DNA from: Mobiluncus curtisii subsp. curtisii ATCC 35241
GTDB lineage: Bacteria > Actinomycetota > Actinomycetes > Actinomycetales > Actinomycetaceae
NCBI RefSeq assembly: GCF_000146285.1
Contig: NZ_GL385912.1
Coordinates: forward strand, 482,076-546,075
Length of the DNA: 64,000 bases
Direction of reading: 5' to 3'
Position numbers and translations under genes: made by a program. The notes under the pieces are model-generated. The model saw nothing but the letters and a program-made list of their open reading frames with translations, was not told the DNA's origin and did not search any database. Of this stretch, positions 46,708 through 54,922 are shown piece after piece; the first letter of the stretch is position 1, and every line of letters begins with the position of its first letter.

Positions 46708-46837
46708 TTATCTCTGAGGTGATTAATTCGCCGTTTATTTTTCGCACTCCCTAATTTTTAGGCAATCCCCTAAGCATCCCGCCCTCACGCTGCAGGAGCT
46801 TCAGTGGTATTCTGGCTTAAGAATTTGAGGAGCCATC

Positions 46838-48067
46838 ATGAGCAATTTGGATATTAACGCAGCGGTCACCGAACTAGGTTCTTGGCAGGACGAAACCTAT
46901 CAATGGCTCCACCAACACCCCGAACTTTCGATGTCAGAGACAGAAACCTGCAATTTTATCGAGAAACAGCTGCAGGACTTTGGCTACCAGACCGAAATAA
47001 TCGGTGGGGGCGTGGTCGGAATACTGCGCAATGGCACGGGGAAAACCACGCTTTTCCGCGCCGACATGGACGGTCTGCCGGTGAGAGAAGAAACCGGGTT
47101 GCCTTATGCCTCCACCATCACTCGACGCGACCGGGACGGAAACGAAGTACCGGTGATGCACGCCTGCGGGCACGACGTACACATTACTGCGGGTCTGGGG
47201 GCAGCACGAGTGCTAGCTGCGCATCGTGATAGCTGGAGTGGCACCCATATCGCCCTATTTCAGCCCGGTGAAGAAACTGCCGAGGGCGCAAAATCCATGG
47301 TAGCAGCGGGTCTGGTCGATAAAATTCCTCGCCCCGACGTGGCCTTCGGTCAGCACGTCCTGACCGGTCCCATGCCCACCGGCGCGGTCGGCACCCATGT
47401 CGGAGCAATTTTGTCTACGGGCGCGTCCTTGAAAATTACGTTGCATGGCAAGGGCTCACATGGCTCTATGCCTCATATGGGCATTGATCCGGTGGTACTC
47501 GCCTCGACGATTGTGATGCGGTTGCAGACTATCGTCTCGCGCGAAATTGATCCTTTCCAAATGGCAGTAGTGACTGTGGGGTCGGTGCAAGCTGGCACAA
47601 AATCGAATATCATTCCCGAACGTGCCACCCTTTTGGTCAATATCCGCGCTTATGACGTAGCGGTGCGCGAACACTTACTGACAGCCATAAAGCGGATTGT
47701 TAACGCCGAGTGCGTGGCGGCAGGTAGCCCGGAACCTGCCGAGTTTGAGCTTTATGATTCCTATCCCCTGACCGCTAACGACCCGCAGGTTACGAAAAAA
47801 GTGACGGAGGCATTTCTTGCCCACTTTGGTGCTGAACGGGTAGGCGATTGCGGTGAGGTTCCCGCCTCCGAGGATTTCAGCACTATCCCGGACGCGTTCG
47901 GGATTCCCTATTGCTATTGGGGCTTGGGTGGCTTCCGTGACGATGACCCCAAGTTTCCTAACCATAACCCCAAGTTCGCACCGGTCATGCAACCCACGCT
48001 AGCCACGGGCATCGAAGCCGTTCTAGCCGCGGTGATGGCTTGGTTGGGGAAATCGGAACAGGAGTAA
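46838..48067 (+). CDS. M20D family amidohydrolase/peptidase
   Basis: A 409-residue zinc or Mn enzyme of the IAA-amino acid/hippurate hydrolase group. It has RADMDGLPVREETGLPY, the metal-ligand HACGHDVHITAGLG, GEETAEGAKSM and a C-terminal metal His region (NHNPKF). GAGGAGCC precedes the ATG. It ends 140 bases before the left repeat of the tRNA-Asn element. Substrate not determinable; N-acyl amino acids likely. Confidence 0.92.
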   Translation: MSNLDINAAVTELGSWQDETYQWLHQHPELSMSETETCNFIEKQLQDFGYQTEIIGGGVVGILRNGTGKTTLFRADMDGLPVREETGLPYASTITRRDRDGNEVPVMHACGHDVHITAGLGAARVLAAHRDSWSGTHIALFQPGEETAEGAKSMVAAGLVDKIPRPDVAFGQHVLTGPMPTGAVGTHVGAILSTGASLKITLHGKGSHGSMPHMGIDPVVLASTIVMRLQTIVSREIDPFQMAVVTVGSVQAGTKSNIIPERATLLVNIRAYDVAVREHLLTAIKRIVNAECVAAGSPEPAEFELYDSYPLTANDPQVTKKVTEAFLAHFGAERVGDCGEVPASEDFSTIPDAFGIPYCYWGLGGFRDDDPKFPNHNPKFAPVMQPTLATGIEAVLAAVMAWLGKSEQE

Positions 48068-48206
48068 TGCCCGTTCAGCTTGAGGCGTCCCGGTCTGCTT
48101 TACACCGTTGAGAGCGCATTCCTCTGACGCGGTTATACGCCTGCACCCAGTGCTGAGATAGGTACGGGGGAAAACGGCTCAAAAGACCTCGATGCACCGG
48201 ATACAA

Positions 48207-48249
48207 AAAAGCTCCCGCGGCTGGATTCGAACCAGCAACCTGCCGATTA
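48207..48249 (-). repeat. Left attachment repeat (partial tRNA-Asn 3' end)
   Basis: A 43-base exact copy of 50341-50383. It contains the T-arm and 3' acceptor strand of the tRNA-Asn gene but lacks its 5' half, so it is not a functional tRNA. Typical of a duplicated att core after tyrosine-recombinase integration. Confidence 0.9.
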
Positions 48250-48300
48250 CTTCTTTTCCCTGCTTGGGATGTGGTTAAGGCGGCTTCTATTAAATAGCAC

Positions 48301-49095
48301 ATGAGATCTAAAACATGGGAAAACTGCGCTAGTGCATATTTACAGCATCTAAAAGCTGCCGGGCGCGCCAAAGGCACGATTCGGATCCACCGTTATTACC
48401 TGCAAGTCATGCGTAGGTCGCCCCATACCCCGGGTTGGTATCCCGGGAAAGGCTTGAGGCATGGCTTGCTGAGCATGATTGGAAACCGGAAACAAGACGA
48501 AGCGCCCAAGGTGTAGCTCACCAATTCTTCAAGTTCTTGGTCGAAGATGGCATTTTGAAAGATTCGCCAGCTAAATTTCTTAAACTCGTCCATGTACCTG
48601 ACGGAGTACCTCACCCCGCGGCGGAATCAGCCGTAAGGCACGCGCTACAAAATGCGCCAAAGCGAACCGCACTCATAGTCAGGTTCGCGGTTCCTTGCGG
48701 GCTTAAGGGCGTGCGAGATTTGCACTTTGCGAGGAAACGCCTGGGATGGTGGACTGCTGAGAGTAAAGGGCAAAGGTGGAAGAGTTCGGGTTATTCCGTT
48801 GCAGGATTCCACGCTGATTTACAGCCTAGAGAATTGTCCAGGTTGGCTATTTCCCGGACGTATTGACGGGCATTTGAGCGCGCAATACACAGCAAAGCTA
48901 CTGGGTAGCGTGCTGCCTCCAGGCGTTACAGGGCACTCCCTACGCCACCGGTTCGGGACTGTCTCGTATCGGGCAACCCACGATTTGCTAGCGGTAGGAG
49001 CTGTTATGGGTCATGTGAAAACTGACACCACTAAGCGGTATATAAAGCTGGATTTGGATCCGCTAACGCGGGCGGTACAGGCCGCACAACTTTGA
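48301..49095 (+). pseudogene. Tyrosine recombinase (integrase), two frameshifts
   Basis: Homology runs through three frames. The N-terminal SAM-like domain is in frame 1 (about 48301-48430), then frame 3 continues it (RERLEAWLAEHDWKPETRRSAQGVAHQFF to about 48705), then frame 1 again (CEICTLRGNAWDGGLLRVKGKGGRVRVIPL onward). The catalytic end has HSLRHRFGT (His, Arg) and the nucleophile context GHVKTDTTKRYI. The enzyme should be inactive unless translation recodes twice. It lies next to the left att repeat. Confidence 0.85.
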
Positions 49096-49164
49096 CATGA
49101 CAAATAAGAATTGTGCAGACGTTCCACCTTTACGTTGCAGCTATATACATGTATAGTATTAAGT

Positions 49165-49217
49165 GTTAGGGCAACCGCCCTAACAACAGGAAAGCCCCGG
49201 AGGTCATTCCGGGGCTT
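49165..49217 (+). promoter_or_regulatory. Two tandem hairpins in the leader of a small peptide gene
   Basis: Hairpin 1: GTTAGGGC/GCCCTAAC (49165-49172 with 49177-49184, loop AACC). Hairpin 2: AAGCCCCGG/CCGGGGCTT (49192-49200 with 49209-49217, loop of eight). Both perfect. They lie 20 bases upstream of the 49237 start and may regulate its translation or act as an RNA in their own right. Confidence 0.6.
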
Positions 49218-49236
49218 AGAGGAAAAGGAGATTGAG

Positions 49237-49335
49237 ATGATCGCATTCATCGAAATCCTGATTTCCCTTCCTGAAGCTATTCTAGCGCTGATTCTCATTT
49301 TTGAGAAGATGCACCGGAACAGCAAGGAAGATTAG
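49237..49335 (+). CDS. 32-residue hydrophobic peptide
   Basis: Starts with ATG seven bases after AAGGAG, a strong site. The first 24 residues are very hydrophobic (IAFIEILISLPEAILALILIF) and the rest charged (EKMHRNSKED). One predicted membrane helix. Toxin, holin-like or leader peptide are all possible. It is too short to assign to a family. Framed by hairpins on both sides. Confidence 0.5.
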   Translation: MIAFIEILISLPEAILALILIFEKMHRNSKED

Positions 49336-49374
49336 GAAGTCGCCCCGTCCCCTCACCGGGGGGCGGGGCTTCCT
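49334..49374 (+). terminator. GC-rich hairpin after the small peptide
   Basis: AGGAAG with CTTCCT (49334-49339, 49369-49374), then CCCCG with CGGGG and CCCC with GGGG, with a three-base bulge. It overlaps the peptide stop and is not followed by a clear U-run, so termination is uncertain. Confidence 0.5.
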
Positions 49375-49398
49375 CTGAAATTCACCAAGGGGGCTATC

Positions 49399-49614
49399 AT
49401 GTTTCTTTCATTGCAGGGCGTGGCTGAGTATGCCGGGCTTGCCTATGGCACTATCAAGGCCTATTTCGCACGAGGCTATCTCCCTGAACCTGATGTTGCA
49501 ATCGGTATGCGCGATAAAGTCACAGCCTACGGCTGGTCTACCGACACTATCGACCACTGGCTAGCCAATCGCCCTGGACGCGGGGCGCGTACCGACTTAA
49601 AGCGCGCTAAATAA
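49399..49614 (+). CDS. Excisionase/AlpA-like HTH protein
   Basis: A 71-residue protein with a winged or MerR-like HTH (LQGVAEYAGLAYGTIKAYFARGYLPEPDV), a short wing and a basic tail. AAGGGGGC lies upstream of the ATG. Its position in a tRNA-inserted element fits a recombination directionality factor or small regulator. Distinguishing the two needs homology. Confidence 0.65.
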   Translation: MFLSLQGVAEYAGLAYGTIKAYFARGYLPEPDVAIGMRDKVTAYGWSTDTIDHWLANRPGRGARTDLKRAK

Positions 49615-49789
49615 GTCCGCGCTGGATTTTTTCGAGTTCTTTCCATAGGCGGGTGTGGTTTTCTCTCGCGTCTGCTATAAGGTTTTGCAAATCGTCGTGT
49701 AATTCGCCTTGTCGGTGTCCTAGGCTTTTTATACGGTCGTCTAGCATGTTGATAGCGTCGCGCATGGAAGACCCATGATTTGGTTTCAT
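49607..49789 (-). CDS. Small coiled-coil phage-type protein
   Basis: A 60-residue protein beginning KPNHGSSMRDAINMLDDRIKSLGHR, a stretch I associate with actinophage DUF2746-like proteins whose N-terminal membrane part is missing here. The rest is amphipathic helix. No strong ribosome binding site. It may be a truncated remnant. It overlaps the end of the HTH gene by eight bases in the opposite strand. Confidence 0.5.
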   Translation of the reverse strand: MKPNHGSSMRDAINMLDDRIKSLGHRQGELHDDLQNLIADARENHTRLWKELEKIQRGLI

Positions 49790-49913
49790 TTCTTTTGCTG
49801 CTGATTTCGCATAATACCGCTCAGGATAGCGCCGATGCCTTGCAGGTCGGTGAGTCAGGTCGGCATTTATTCCACCTCTTCATCAGGTTTTTGGTTGCGT
49901 GTGGGTCGGTAGG

Positions 49914-50045
49914 CTAGGGCGGTTCCAGACCCCGGCAATGCGCAAGCGCCTCCCGAACCTCCACCAAAGCCGCCCTCAAATGCCGCCCCACACGACCCAC
50001 CGCAATAGATTCATACACAGGCGTTAAAGTGTTCGTTTCAATCAT
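49914..50045 (-). CDS. 43-residue phage-type ORF
   Basis: Begins MIETNTLTPVYESIAVGRVG and ends GLEPP, with a central arginine-rich helix. Weak ribosome binding site (AAAGGCACC). Fragment of a phage ORF seems possible. Support is only an uninterrupted frame. Confidence 0.35.
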   Translation of the reverse strand: MIETNTLTPVYESIAVGRVGRHLRAALVEVREALAHCRGLEPP

Positions 50046-50076
50046 TATTAGGTGCCTTTCTCAGTAAAGTAGCCTC

Positions 50077-50384
50077 ATGGGCATTTTTGATGGACTTCGC
50101 CAAGCCTGGGCTGAAGCGGGCGAAAAGGTAGAACAGGACGCGAAAGCCAAAGCTCGCCAGCGCGGCGCGGTTTCTCTCAGCGTGCGCTAGGTCGCGCTCT
50201 TGGGATTACTCAAGGTCAAATTACTAGGCGTTGGAAAGGCGTTAGCGCTTGGCAACTCGATGAACTCGACGCGGTAGCTACGTTGCTAAACCTGTCAATT
50301 CACGATTTGATAACTCCCCCGCGAGGCGGTCTAGGGTATGAAAAGCTCCCGCGGCTGGATTCGAACCAGCAACCTGCCGATTAA
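50077..50384 (+). pseudogene. Broken XRE-family HTH gene ending in the tRNA att sequence
   Basis: Reading from ATG 50077 in one frame gives MGIFDGLRQAWAEAGEKVEQ and stops at 50190. The -1 frame continues GFSQRALGRALGITQGQITRR, a clear XRE helix-turn-helix, through DAVATLLNLSIHDLITPP, and ends GYEKLPRLDSNQQPAD within the 43-bp att repeat. A frameshift near 50155-50165 joins the two. The C-terminus is thus encoded by the tRNA 3' end. Probably an inactivated phage repressor. Confidence 0.6.
50341..50383 (-). repeat. Right attachment repeat, within the intact tRNA-Asn
   Basis: Identical 43 bases to 48207-48249. It includes the 3' end of the tRNA gene, which remains complete because the repeat restores it. 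Confidence 0.9.
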
Positions 50385-50417
50385 CAGTCGGACGCTCTGC
50401 CGTTGAGCTACGCGGGA
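50346..50417 (-). tRNA. tRNA-Asn (GTT)
   Basis: A 72-nt cloverleaf. Acceptor stem TCCCGCG pairs with CGCGGGA, followed by discriminator G. D-arm GCTC/GAGC, anticodon loop CTGTTAA (anticodon GTT) and T-loop TTCGAAT are in place. CCA is not encoded. Host target of the element. Confidence 0.96.
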
Positions 50418-50605
50418 TTGCGGATTAGATTCTAACAGAACTTTTTCACAAATGTCCACTCGCTGCGAGATTACCTGTTTTTGACTGGCACAATCACGTT
50501 TTCCCTCCGAGATATTTCGCCGATTCTGGGCGCTGTAGCCGAAAAGTTTCAATTCAGGGCGTGCAGAAATACCACCTCGGCTCGGGAACTTGTTAGGATG
50601 TTTAC

Positions 50606-50679
50606 GCCCTGTTAGCTCAGTCGGTCAGAGCAGCGGACTCATAATCCGTTGGTCGTGGGTTCAAGCCCCACACAGGGCA
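50606..50679 (+). tRNA. tRNA with CAT anticodon (Met or Ile2)
   Basis: A 74-nt cloverleaf. Acceptor GCCCTGT pairs with ACAGGGC, discriminator A. Loop CTCATAA gives anticodon CAT. T-loop TTCAAGC. No full CCA encoded (ACCG follows). The TTAGCTCAG start and GGTC variable loop look like the Ile2 type, which needs TilS modification, but an elongator Met cannot be excluded. Confidence 0.92.
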
Positions 50680-50911
50680 CCGCGCAAAACGTTGCAATAG
50701 CAATAAAAACGCCCGTCAAGGTGTCGAGTAAAACCTCTTCGTGGGGTCTACGTAGGGTGAGCGAAAAAGTTTCGGCGTGTCTTAATGGTGTTCCAACCCA
50801 CCCACTAACCGAAAAGAAAACGACAATGAACACGCTCACCCCCGCCGCACCTACCCACGACGTTTATACCGCTTCACGCTAGACTGAAAACCTAGCCGAA
50901 AGGGAACGGAT

Positions 50912-51889
50912 ATGCAGATTCATGCGATTGGCGGAGACCTCACCGAAATGAATGTGGACGCGATTGTTAACGCCGCGAATTCCTCATTGCTGGGTGGAGG
51001 CGGCGTCGACGGGGCGATTCATCGCGCGGCGGGACCGGAGCTGCTGGCGGCATGTCACAAGTTGCGGGCGACGCGCTTTCCCGATGGACTCCCGGTAGGA
51101 CAGGCGGTCGCCACCAGGGGGTTCAATCTGGAGGCGCGATGGGTCATTCACACCGTGGGACCCAACCGTCACGCGGGACAAACCGACCCGCAGCTGCTGC
51201 ACGACGCTTTTGCCAACTCTCTGCGTGAAGCTGCGCGGGTAGGCGCCCGTGACGTGGCGTTTCCCGCCATATCTGGCGGTGTCTACGGCTGGGATATGGC
51301 ACAAGTCGCGCGCATCGGCGTGGCTGCCGTGCGCGAGTACGCTGCCCAAACGCAGACCCCTCACACCGCTTCGGACGCTGCTGCAGCCCAAGGTCAGACC
51401 CCACACGCCGCGCTCCCGATGGATAACGTGTACTTTGTGTTGTTCTCCCCTGAAGCCTTGGAACGGTTCCAGGCAGAGATTGCCCGCACCGAGCCGGAGG
51501 ACGATTCCTGGTCTCCTGACGACTTCGAGTTGGCGCCAGGGGACACGAAAACCCACCGCAACGGCATGACCTTGGTCGATGCCTATTGGATTCCCGATGC
51601 AGAAGTCGCCTCGTATCGCGCCGATCGCAACGCGGCAGCAGCTGCCTACACGGAGGCATTCCGCGCCGAGGGCTACCGGGTGTTTCGGGAATGGGCAGGT
51701 TCAGAGGACGGCGAGGCCATTACCGCCAGCGACAGCGCCGGGAACCTCCGCGCCATGATGCACTTGGATCCTCAGGCGGTCCAGGAATGGCAGGAATTCT
51801 CGGCAAAGTATGGCGCCAATGCCCATGCGGAGCTGGTCAAAGCCATCCGTGCCGAGCATCAATATCTCAAGTCCGCGCCGTCAGATTGA
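50912..51889 (+). CDS. Macrodomain protein with C-terminal extension
   Basis: A 325-residue protein. Residues 1-180 form a macrodomain: GDLTEMNVDAIVNAANSSLLGGGGVDGAIHRAAG (ADP-ribose binding) and AFPAISGGVYGWDM. The fold is interrupted by a low-complexity stretch with two QTPH units (about residues 145-168). The C-terminal 130 residues have no family I know. Likely hydrolyses ADP-ribose esters or proteins. GAAAGGGAACGG lies upstream of the ATG. Stands alone after the tRNA. Confidence 0.85.
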   Translation: MQIHAIGGDLTEMNVDAIVNAANSSLLGGGGVDGAIHRAAGPELLAACHKLRATRFPDGLPVGQAVATRGFNLEARWVIHTVGPNRHAGQTDPQLLHDAFANSLREAARVGARDVAFPAISGGVYGWDMAQVARIGVAAVREYAAQTQTPHTASDAAAAQGQTPHAALPMDNVYFVLFSPEALERFQAEIARTEPEDDSWSPDDFELAPGDTKTHRNGMTLVDAYWIPDAEVASYRADRNAAAAAYTEAFRAEGYRVFREWAGSEDGEAITASDSAGNLRAMMHLDPQAVQEWQEFSAKYGANAHAELVKAIRAEHQYLKSAPSD

Positions 51890-51957
51890 CCCCGTCGCGC
51901 GGGGAGAGCCGCTCCCCTACGCTGTCTCGGCACGCTGGGTTTCCTGCCCCACAGTGG

Positions 51958-52497
51958 TTACCGGGATCGCCGGTTCGCCTCCCGCAAAGCTCGCTGCGCC
52001 TCGCGGTCGTCCTCGCGCTGGCGGATGGTTTGGCGCTTGTCCCATTCTTGTTTGCCTTTCGCCACCGCAATCTCGACTTTGGCACGTCCGCCCACAAAAT
52101 ACAGCTCTACTGGCACGATCGTGTAGCCTTTTGCCGCCACAGCCCCTTCCAGCTTTATGATTTCGCGCTTGTGCAGCAACAGTTTGCGTTTCCGTTTCGG
52201 GGCATGGTTCGTCCAGGAGCCATAAAAGTATTCCGGGATGTTGGCGCCTTGCAGCCAGGCTTCCCCACGGTCCACTTCAACCCAGGCTTCTGAGAGCGAA
52301 GCCCGTCCCATCCGCAATGCTTTGACTTCAGTGCCGGTCAGTGACAGTCCCGCTTCGTAGCTGTCCTCCAAGAAATAATCGTGCGCAGCCTTTTTGTTCC
52401 GGGCGATGACTTTCTTGGCATCTGACTCTGCTTTGGCACGCTGAGAGGGGGTCAATTTCCCCGATTGCCCCGCCCCGTTAGCAGCTTTTTTACCCAT
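51958..52497 (-). CDS. smpB: SmpB, tmRNA-binding protein
   Basis: A 179-residue trans-translation factor. Core segments: NKKAAHDYFLEDSYEAGLSLTGTEVKALRMGRASL, WLQGANIPEYFYGSWTNHAPKRKRKLLLHKREI and a basic C-terminal tail (KQEWDKRQTIRQREDDREAQ). The N-terminal 25 residues, Lys/Ala/Gly rich, are an extension; the ATG at 52497 is likely. No tmRNA gene is seen in this window. Below the M23 peptidase gene by 83 bases. Confidence 0.94.
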   Translation of the reverse strand: MGKKAANGAGQSGKLTPSQRAKAESDAKKVIARNKKAAHDYFLEDSYEAGLSLTGTEVKALRMGRASLSEAWVEVDRGEAWLQGANIPEYFYGSWTNHAPKRKRKLLLHKREIIKLEGAVAAKGYTIVPVELYFVGGRAKVEIAVAKGKQEWDKRQTIRQREDDREAQRALREANRRSR

Positions 52498-52580
52498 AGT
52501 GTGCAATTTTAGCGCAAAAGCGCGGTCTGCCAACTTTTCCCCGGTACCGTGAGTACTCCCCATGTCAGGTCATTCGCTGT

Positions 52581-53909
52581 CTACAGCACGCCCATTGGAT
52601 TGATAGTTTTCCCGTTTTGCCATACTTCGAAATGCAGGTGACACCCGGTCGAACCGCCGGTGGAACCAACCAACCCGATGACCTGCCCCTTTTGCACAGA
52701 AGCGCCGACGGAAACTTTGAACTGGGACTGGTGGCGGTACGTGGTCTGCCACTTGGAACCGTTGATGGTGCCGTGATTGATATAGGTGGATTTACCGCCG
52801 GCACCTTCCCAGCCGGCAAATGTCACCGTACCGGACTGTGAGGCGTAAATCGGGGTTCCGCAAGCAATCCCGAAATCCGTGCCGGCATGAAGCCGCCGCG
52901 TTTTCGTAATGGGGTGGACGCGGTATCCATAAGGCGAGGTCACCGATAGCGATGAGAGGGGCGCACCAAAAATTCCTCCCGAGATGGAGCGTGCCGGCAT
53001 AGTGTCCGGCTGTTGATTCAACGCGGCAATTCGCGCGGCTGCCGCCGCCTGCGTGGCTTGTTCTTCCGCGATTTGCTTTTCAAATGCCGCCCGCTGATTG
53101 TTCAGCTGCCCCTGCTGGGCGACCTGTTTTTGTTGCAGTTCCTGGAATTCGCCCAGTTTGCGCTGTTGTTCCGCGCGGGCTTCATCCGCAGCTTGCACCG
53201 CCTGCTGAGCCTGTGTCTCCAGTTCTCCGATGCGGATACTCACGGCTTCTTGGCGAGCACGGGCGTTGTTATTGGCTGCATTGGCTTCTTGAGCTTCCAC
53301 GATGGCACGATTTTGCGATTTGGTCGCCGTGGCTGCCACCTGGGCACGCAGCGTGAGTTCATCCAGGGACTGTGAATCCAGCAGCAGGGAAAGTGGCGAG
53401 GTTTCCAGCATCGCCCCGCGATATGCCATGCGTGCCATCTGACCGATAGCGACTTGGGTTTTTTCAATGGTTTGCTCACCCTGGGCGATTTGTTCGCGTA
53501 GCTCGGTTTTTTGACGATTCGCAATTGCCAGCCGGCTTTGGATTTGCTGATGTTTAGCTTGTGCGTCTGCCAGTTTAACCTGCGCATTGGCAACTTCAGT
53601 TTGCGCCACGGGGATAGCTGCCTTGGTTTGTTCCAGGGCGACTGCCAGCTGCACCAGATTCGCGTTGACTCCCTCTAGCTGGGACGCTAATTCGGCTTGT
53701 TTCTTTTTCGAGGCAGCCTGTTGCGCTTCGAGTTTCTTGCGCTCTTCGGAGTTTTTGTCTGTCCGCACGAGTCCAGTCGCGCTCGATCTCGGGACCGTAG
53801 CGTTTGCGGGGGTGAACGGCGCGTTGGCATAGCTAAGCGACGCTGTGGACATCGAGGCAATTCCGATTGCCGCCAGTGCCCCCATGAGCGCTCTCATTTT
53901 GCTTCGCAC
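52581..53909 (-). CDS. Secreted M23 (LytM) peptidase with coiled coil, FtsEX-linked
   Basis: A 442-residue protein. A signal peptide (about residues 1-30, ending SYANA) is followed by a long coiled coil (about 40-300) rich in Gln/Ala/Lys. A C-terminal LytM domain has HAGTDFG and HLHFEVW metal and catalytic residues. It resembles EnvC/NlpD-type cell-wall hydrolase activators or hydrolases, and the domain is apparently intact. GTG at 53909 follows AGGAGGTG. It lies between smpB and ftsX, so FtsEX probably controls it at the septum. Confidence 0.9.
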   Translation of the reverse strand: MRSKMRALMGALAAIGIASMSTASLSYANAPFTPANATVPRSSATGLVRTDKNSEERKKLEAQQAASKKKQAELASQLEGVNANLVQLAVALEQTKAAIPVAQTEVANAQVKLADAQAKHQQIQSRLAIANRQKTELREQIAQGEQTIEKTQVAIGQMARMAYRGAMLETSPLSLLLDSQSLDELTLRAQVAATATKSQNRAIVEAQEANAANNNARARQEAVSIRIGELETQAQQAVQAADEARAEQQRKLGEFQELQQKQVAQQGQLNNQRAAFEKQIAEEQATQAAAAARIAALNQQPDTMPARSISGGIFGAPLSSLSVTSPYGYRVHPITKTRRLHAGTDFGIACGTPIYASQSGTVTFAGWEGAGGKSTYINHGTINGSKWQTTYRHQSQFKVSVGASVQKGQVIGLVGSTGGSTGCHLHFEVWQNGKTINPMGVL

Positions 53910-54007
53910 GTGTTCACCTCCTTTTCCGGTTTTCCCGGTAACGCGCTGTGCTAAAAGTTTAGCTAAATACCGAGGTTTTCCCCGTCTGAAACATCGCCCG
54001 CGGTGCC

Positions 54008-54922
54008 CTAAACTCGGGTGTAGCGGTTCAGGGATGCTGCCGAAGCTACGACAGCCAGCAGAATGGCTGCTAGCACCAAGAACGGCGCAATGAGCAGCAC
54101 ATCGTTGGACGAAATCAGCTCGACTACCCCGGAGAGTCCCGACAGCCAGGATCCAACCAGGAACTTTACGCTTGCCCACAGAATCGCTACCGAACCGAGG
54201 GCACCAATCGTCGCCGCGACCGCGCCCTCCACCATAAATGGCAGCTGCACAAACAGGTTCGAGGCTCCGACCAGGCGCATAATGGATGTTTCGCGTTCCC
54301 GGCTCATCGCGGACAGGCGGATTGTGGTGGTAATCAACAGGACCGCGGCGATAATCATCGCTACTGCCAGCCCGACAGCCAGGTAGGTCGCCTGATGCAG
54401 CCCGGTCAACAGTTTTTCCAGAATCTGCTTTTGGTCAATGACTTGGGCAACCCCGTCGCGTCCCTGCAGTTCTTCAACGACCACCCGGTACTGTTCCGGG
54501 TTCTTTAGCTTAATCCGGAACGATGCAGGCATCATGTCTGCTTTAACATATTGGTAATACTGTTCGGTCCCTGCCAGCTTTTTGAAACTTTCGAAGGCTT
54601 CTTCTTTCGTCTCGAAATACACATTGTCGATGTATTTGCTGAGCCGTTCGGACTTCAGCTGTTCGTCAATCGCCGCAATCTGTGCTTCAGTGGCTTCTTG
54701 ACCGTTACAGTTGGGAGACACGTCGTCTTTGGTACACATCGACACGGAAATTTCGATTTTGCCGTACCAGGTATCGCGCAGGTTATTAATCTGCATTTCT
54801 GCCAGCACTGCTGACCCTACGAACAGCAGGGACACACAGGTCACGATAATCACCGCGACCGTCATCGCCAGATTGCGTCGCAAGCCCTGACCGACCTGGG
54901 ATAATACGAAAGTTAGTCGCAT
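54008..54922 (-). CDS. ftsX: FtsX, cell-division ABC transporter permease
   Basis: A 304-residue protein. An N-terminal helix (about 17-41) is followed by a 130-residue extracytoplasmic loop with two Cys (MCTKDDVSPNC) and four-helix FtsX domain (SRERETSIMRLVGASNLF). It pairs with FtsE. The outer loop probably touches the M23 peptidase encoded next. ATG overlaps the ftsE stop by one base. Confidence 0.95.
   Translation of the reverse strand: MRLTFVLSQVGQGLRRNLAMTVAVIIVTCVSLLFVGSAVLAEMQINNLRDTWYGKIEISVSMCTKDDVSPNCNGQEATEAQIAAIDEQLKSERLSKYIDNVYFETKEEAFESFKKLAGTEQYYQYVKADMMPASFRIKLKNPEQYRVVVEELQGRDGVAQVIDQKQILEKLLTGLHQATYLAVGLAVAMIIAAVLLITTTIRLSAMSRERETSIMRLVGASNLFVQLPFMVEGAVAATIGALGSVAILWASVKFLVGSWLSGLSGVVELISSNDVLLIAPFLVLAAILLAVVASAASLNRYTRV

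Larger units (their letters stand above)
48207..50383. mobile_element. Decayed tRNA-Asn-integrated element (about 2.1 kb)
   Basis: Bounded by the 43-base direct repeats 48207-48249 and 50341-50383. It contains a frameshifted tyrosine recombinase, a hairpin leader with a 32-residue peptide, an excisionase-like HTH, small phage-type ORFs on the minus strand and a broken XRE gene. No structural or packaging genes remain. This looks like a much-deleted prophage or integrative plasmid. Confidence 0.85.

Noticed and set aside
48207-48249. A second tRNA-Asn gene
   Set aside because: Only the 3' half is present; D-arm and anticodon are missing. It is the duplicated att core.
50649-50882. A 77-residue ORF beginning inside the CAU tRNA
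   Set aside because: Overlap with a structural RNA, no ribosome binding site and low-complexity sequence. The last 18 codons (from an ATG at 50826) could be a leader peptide but nothing supports it.
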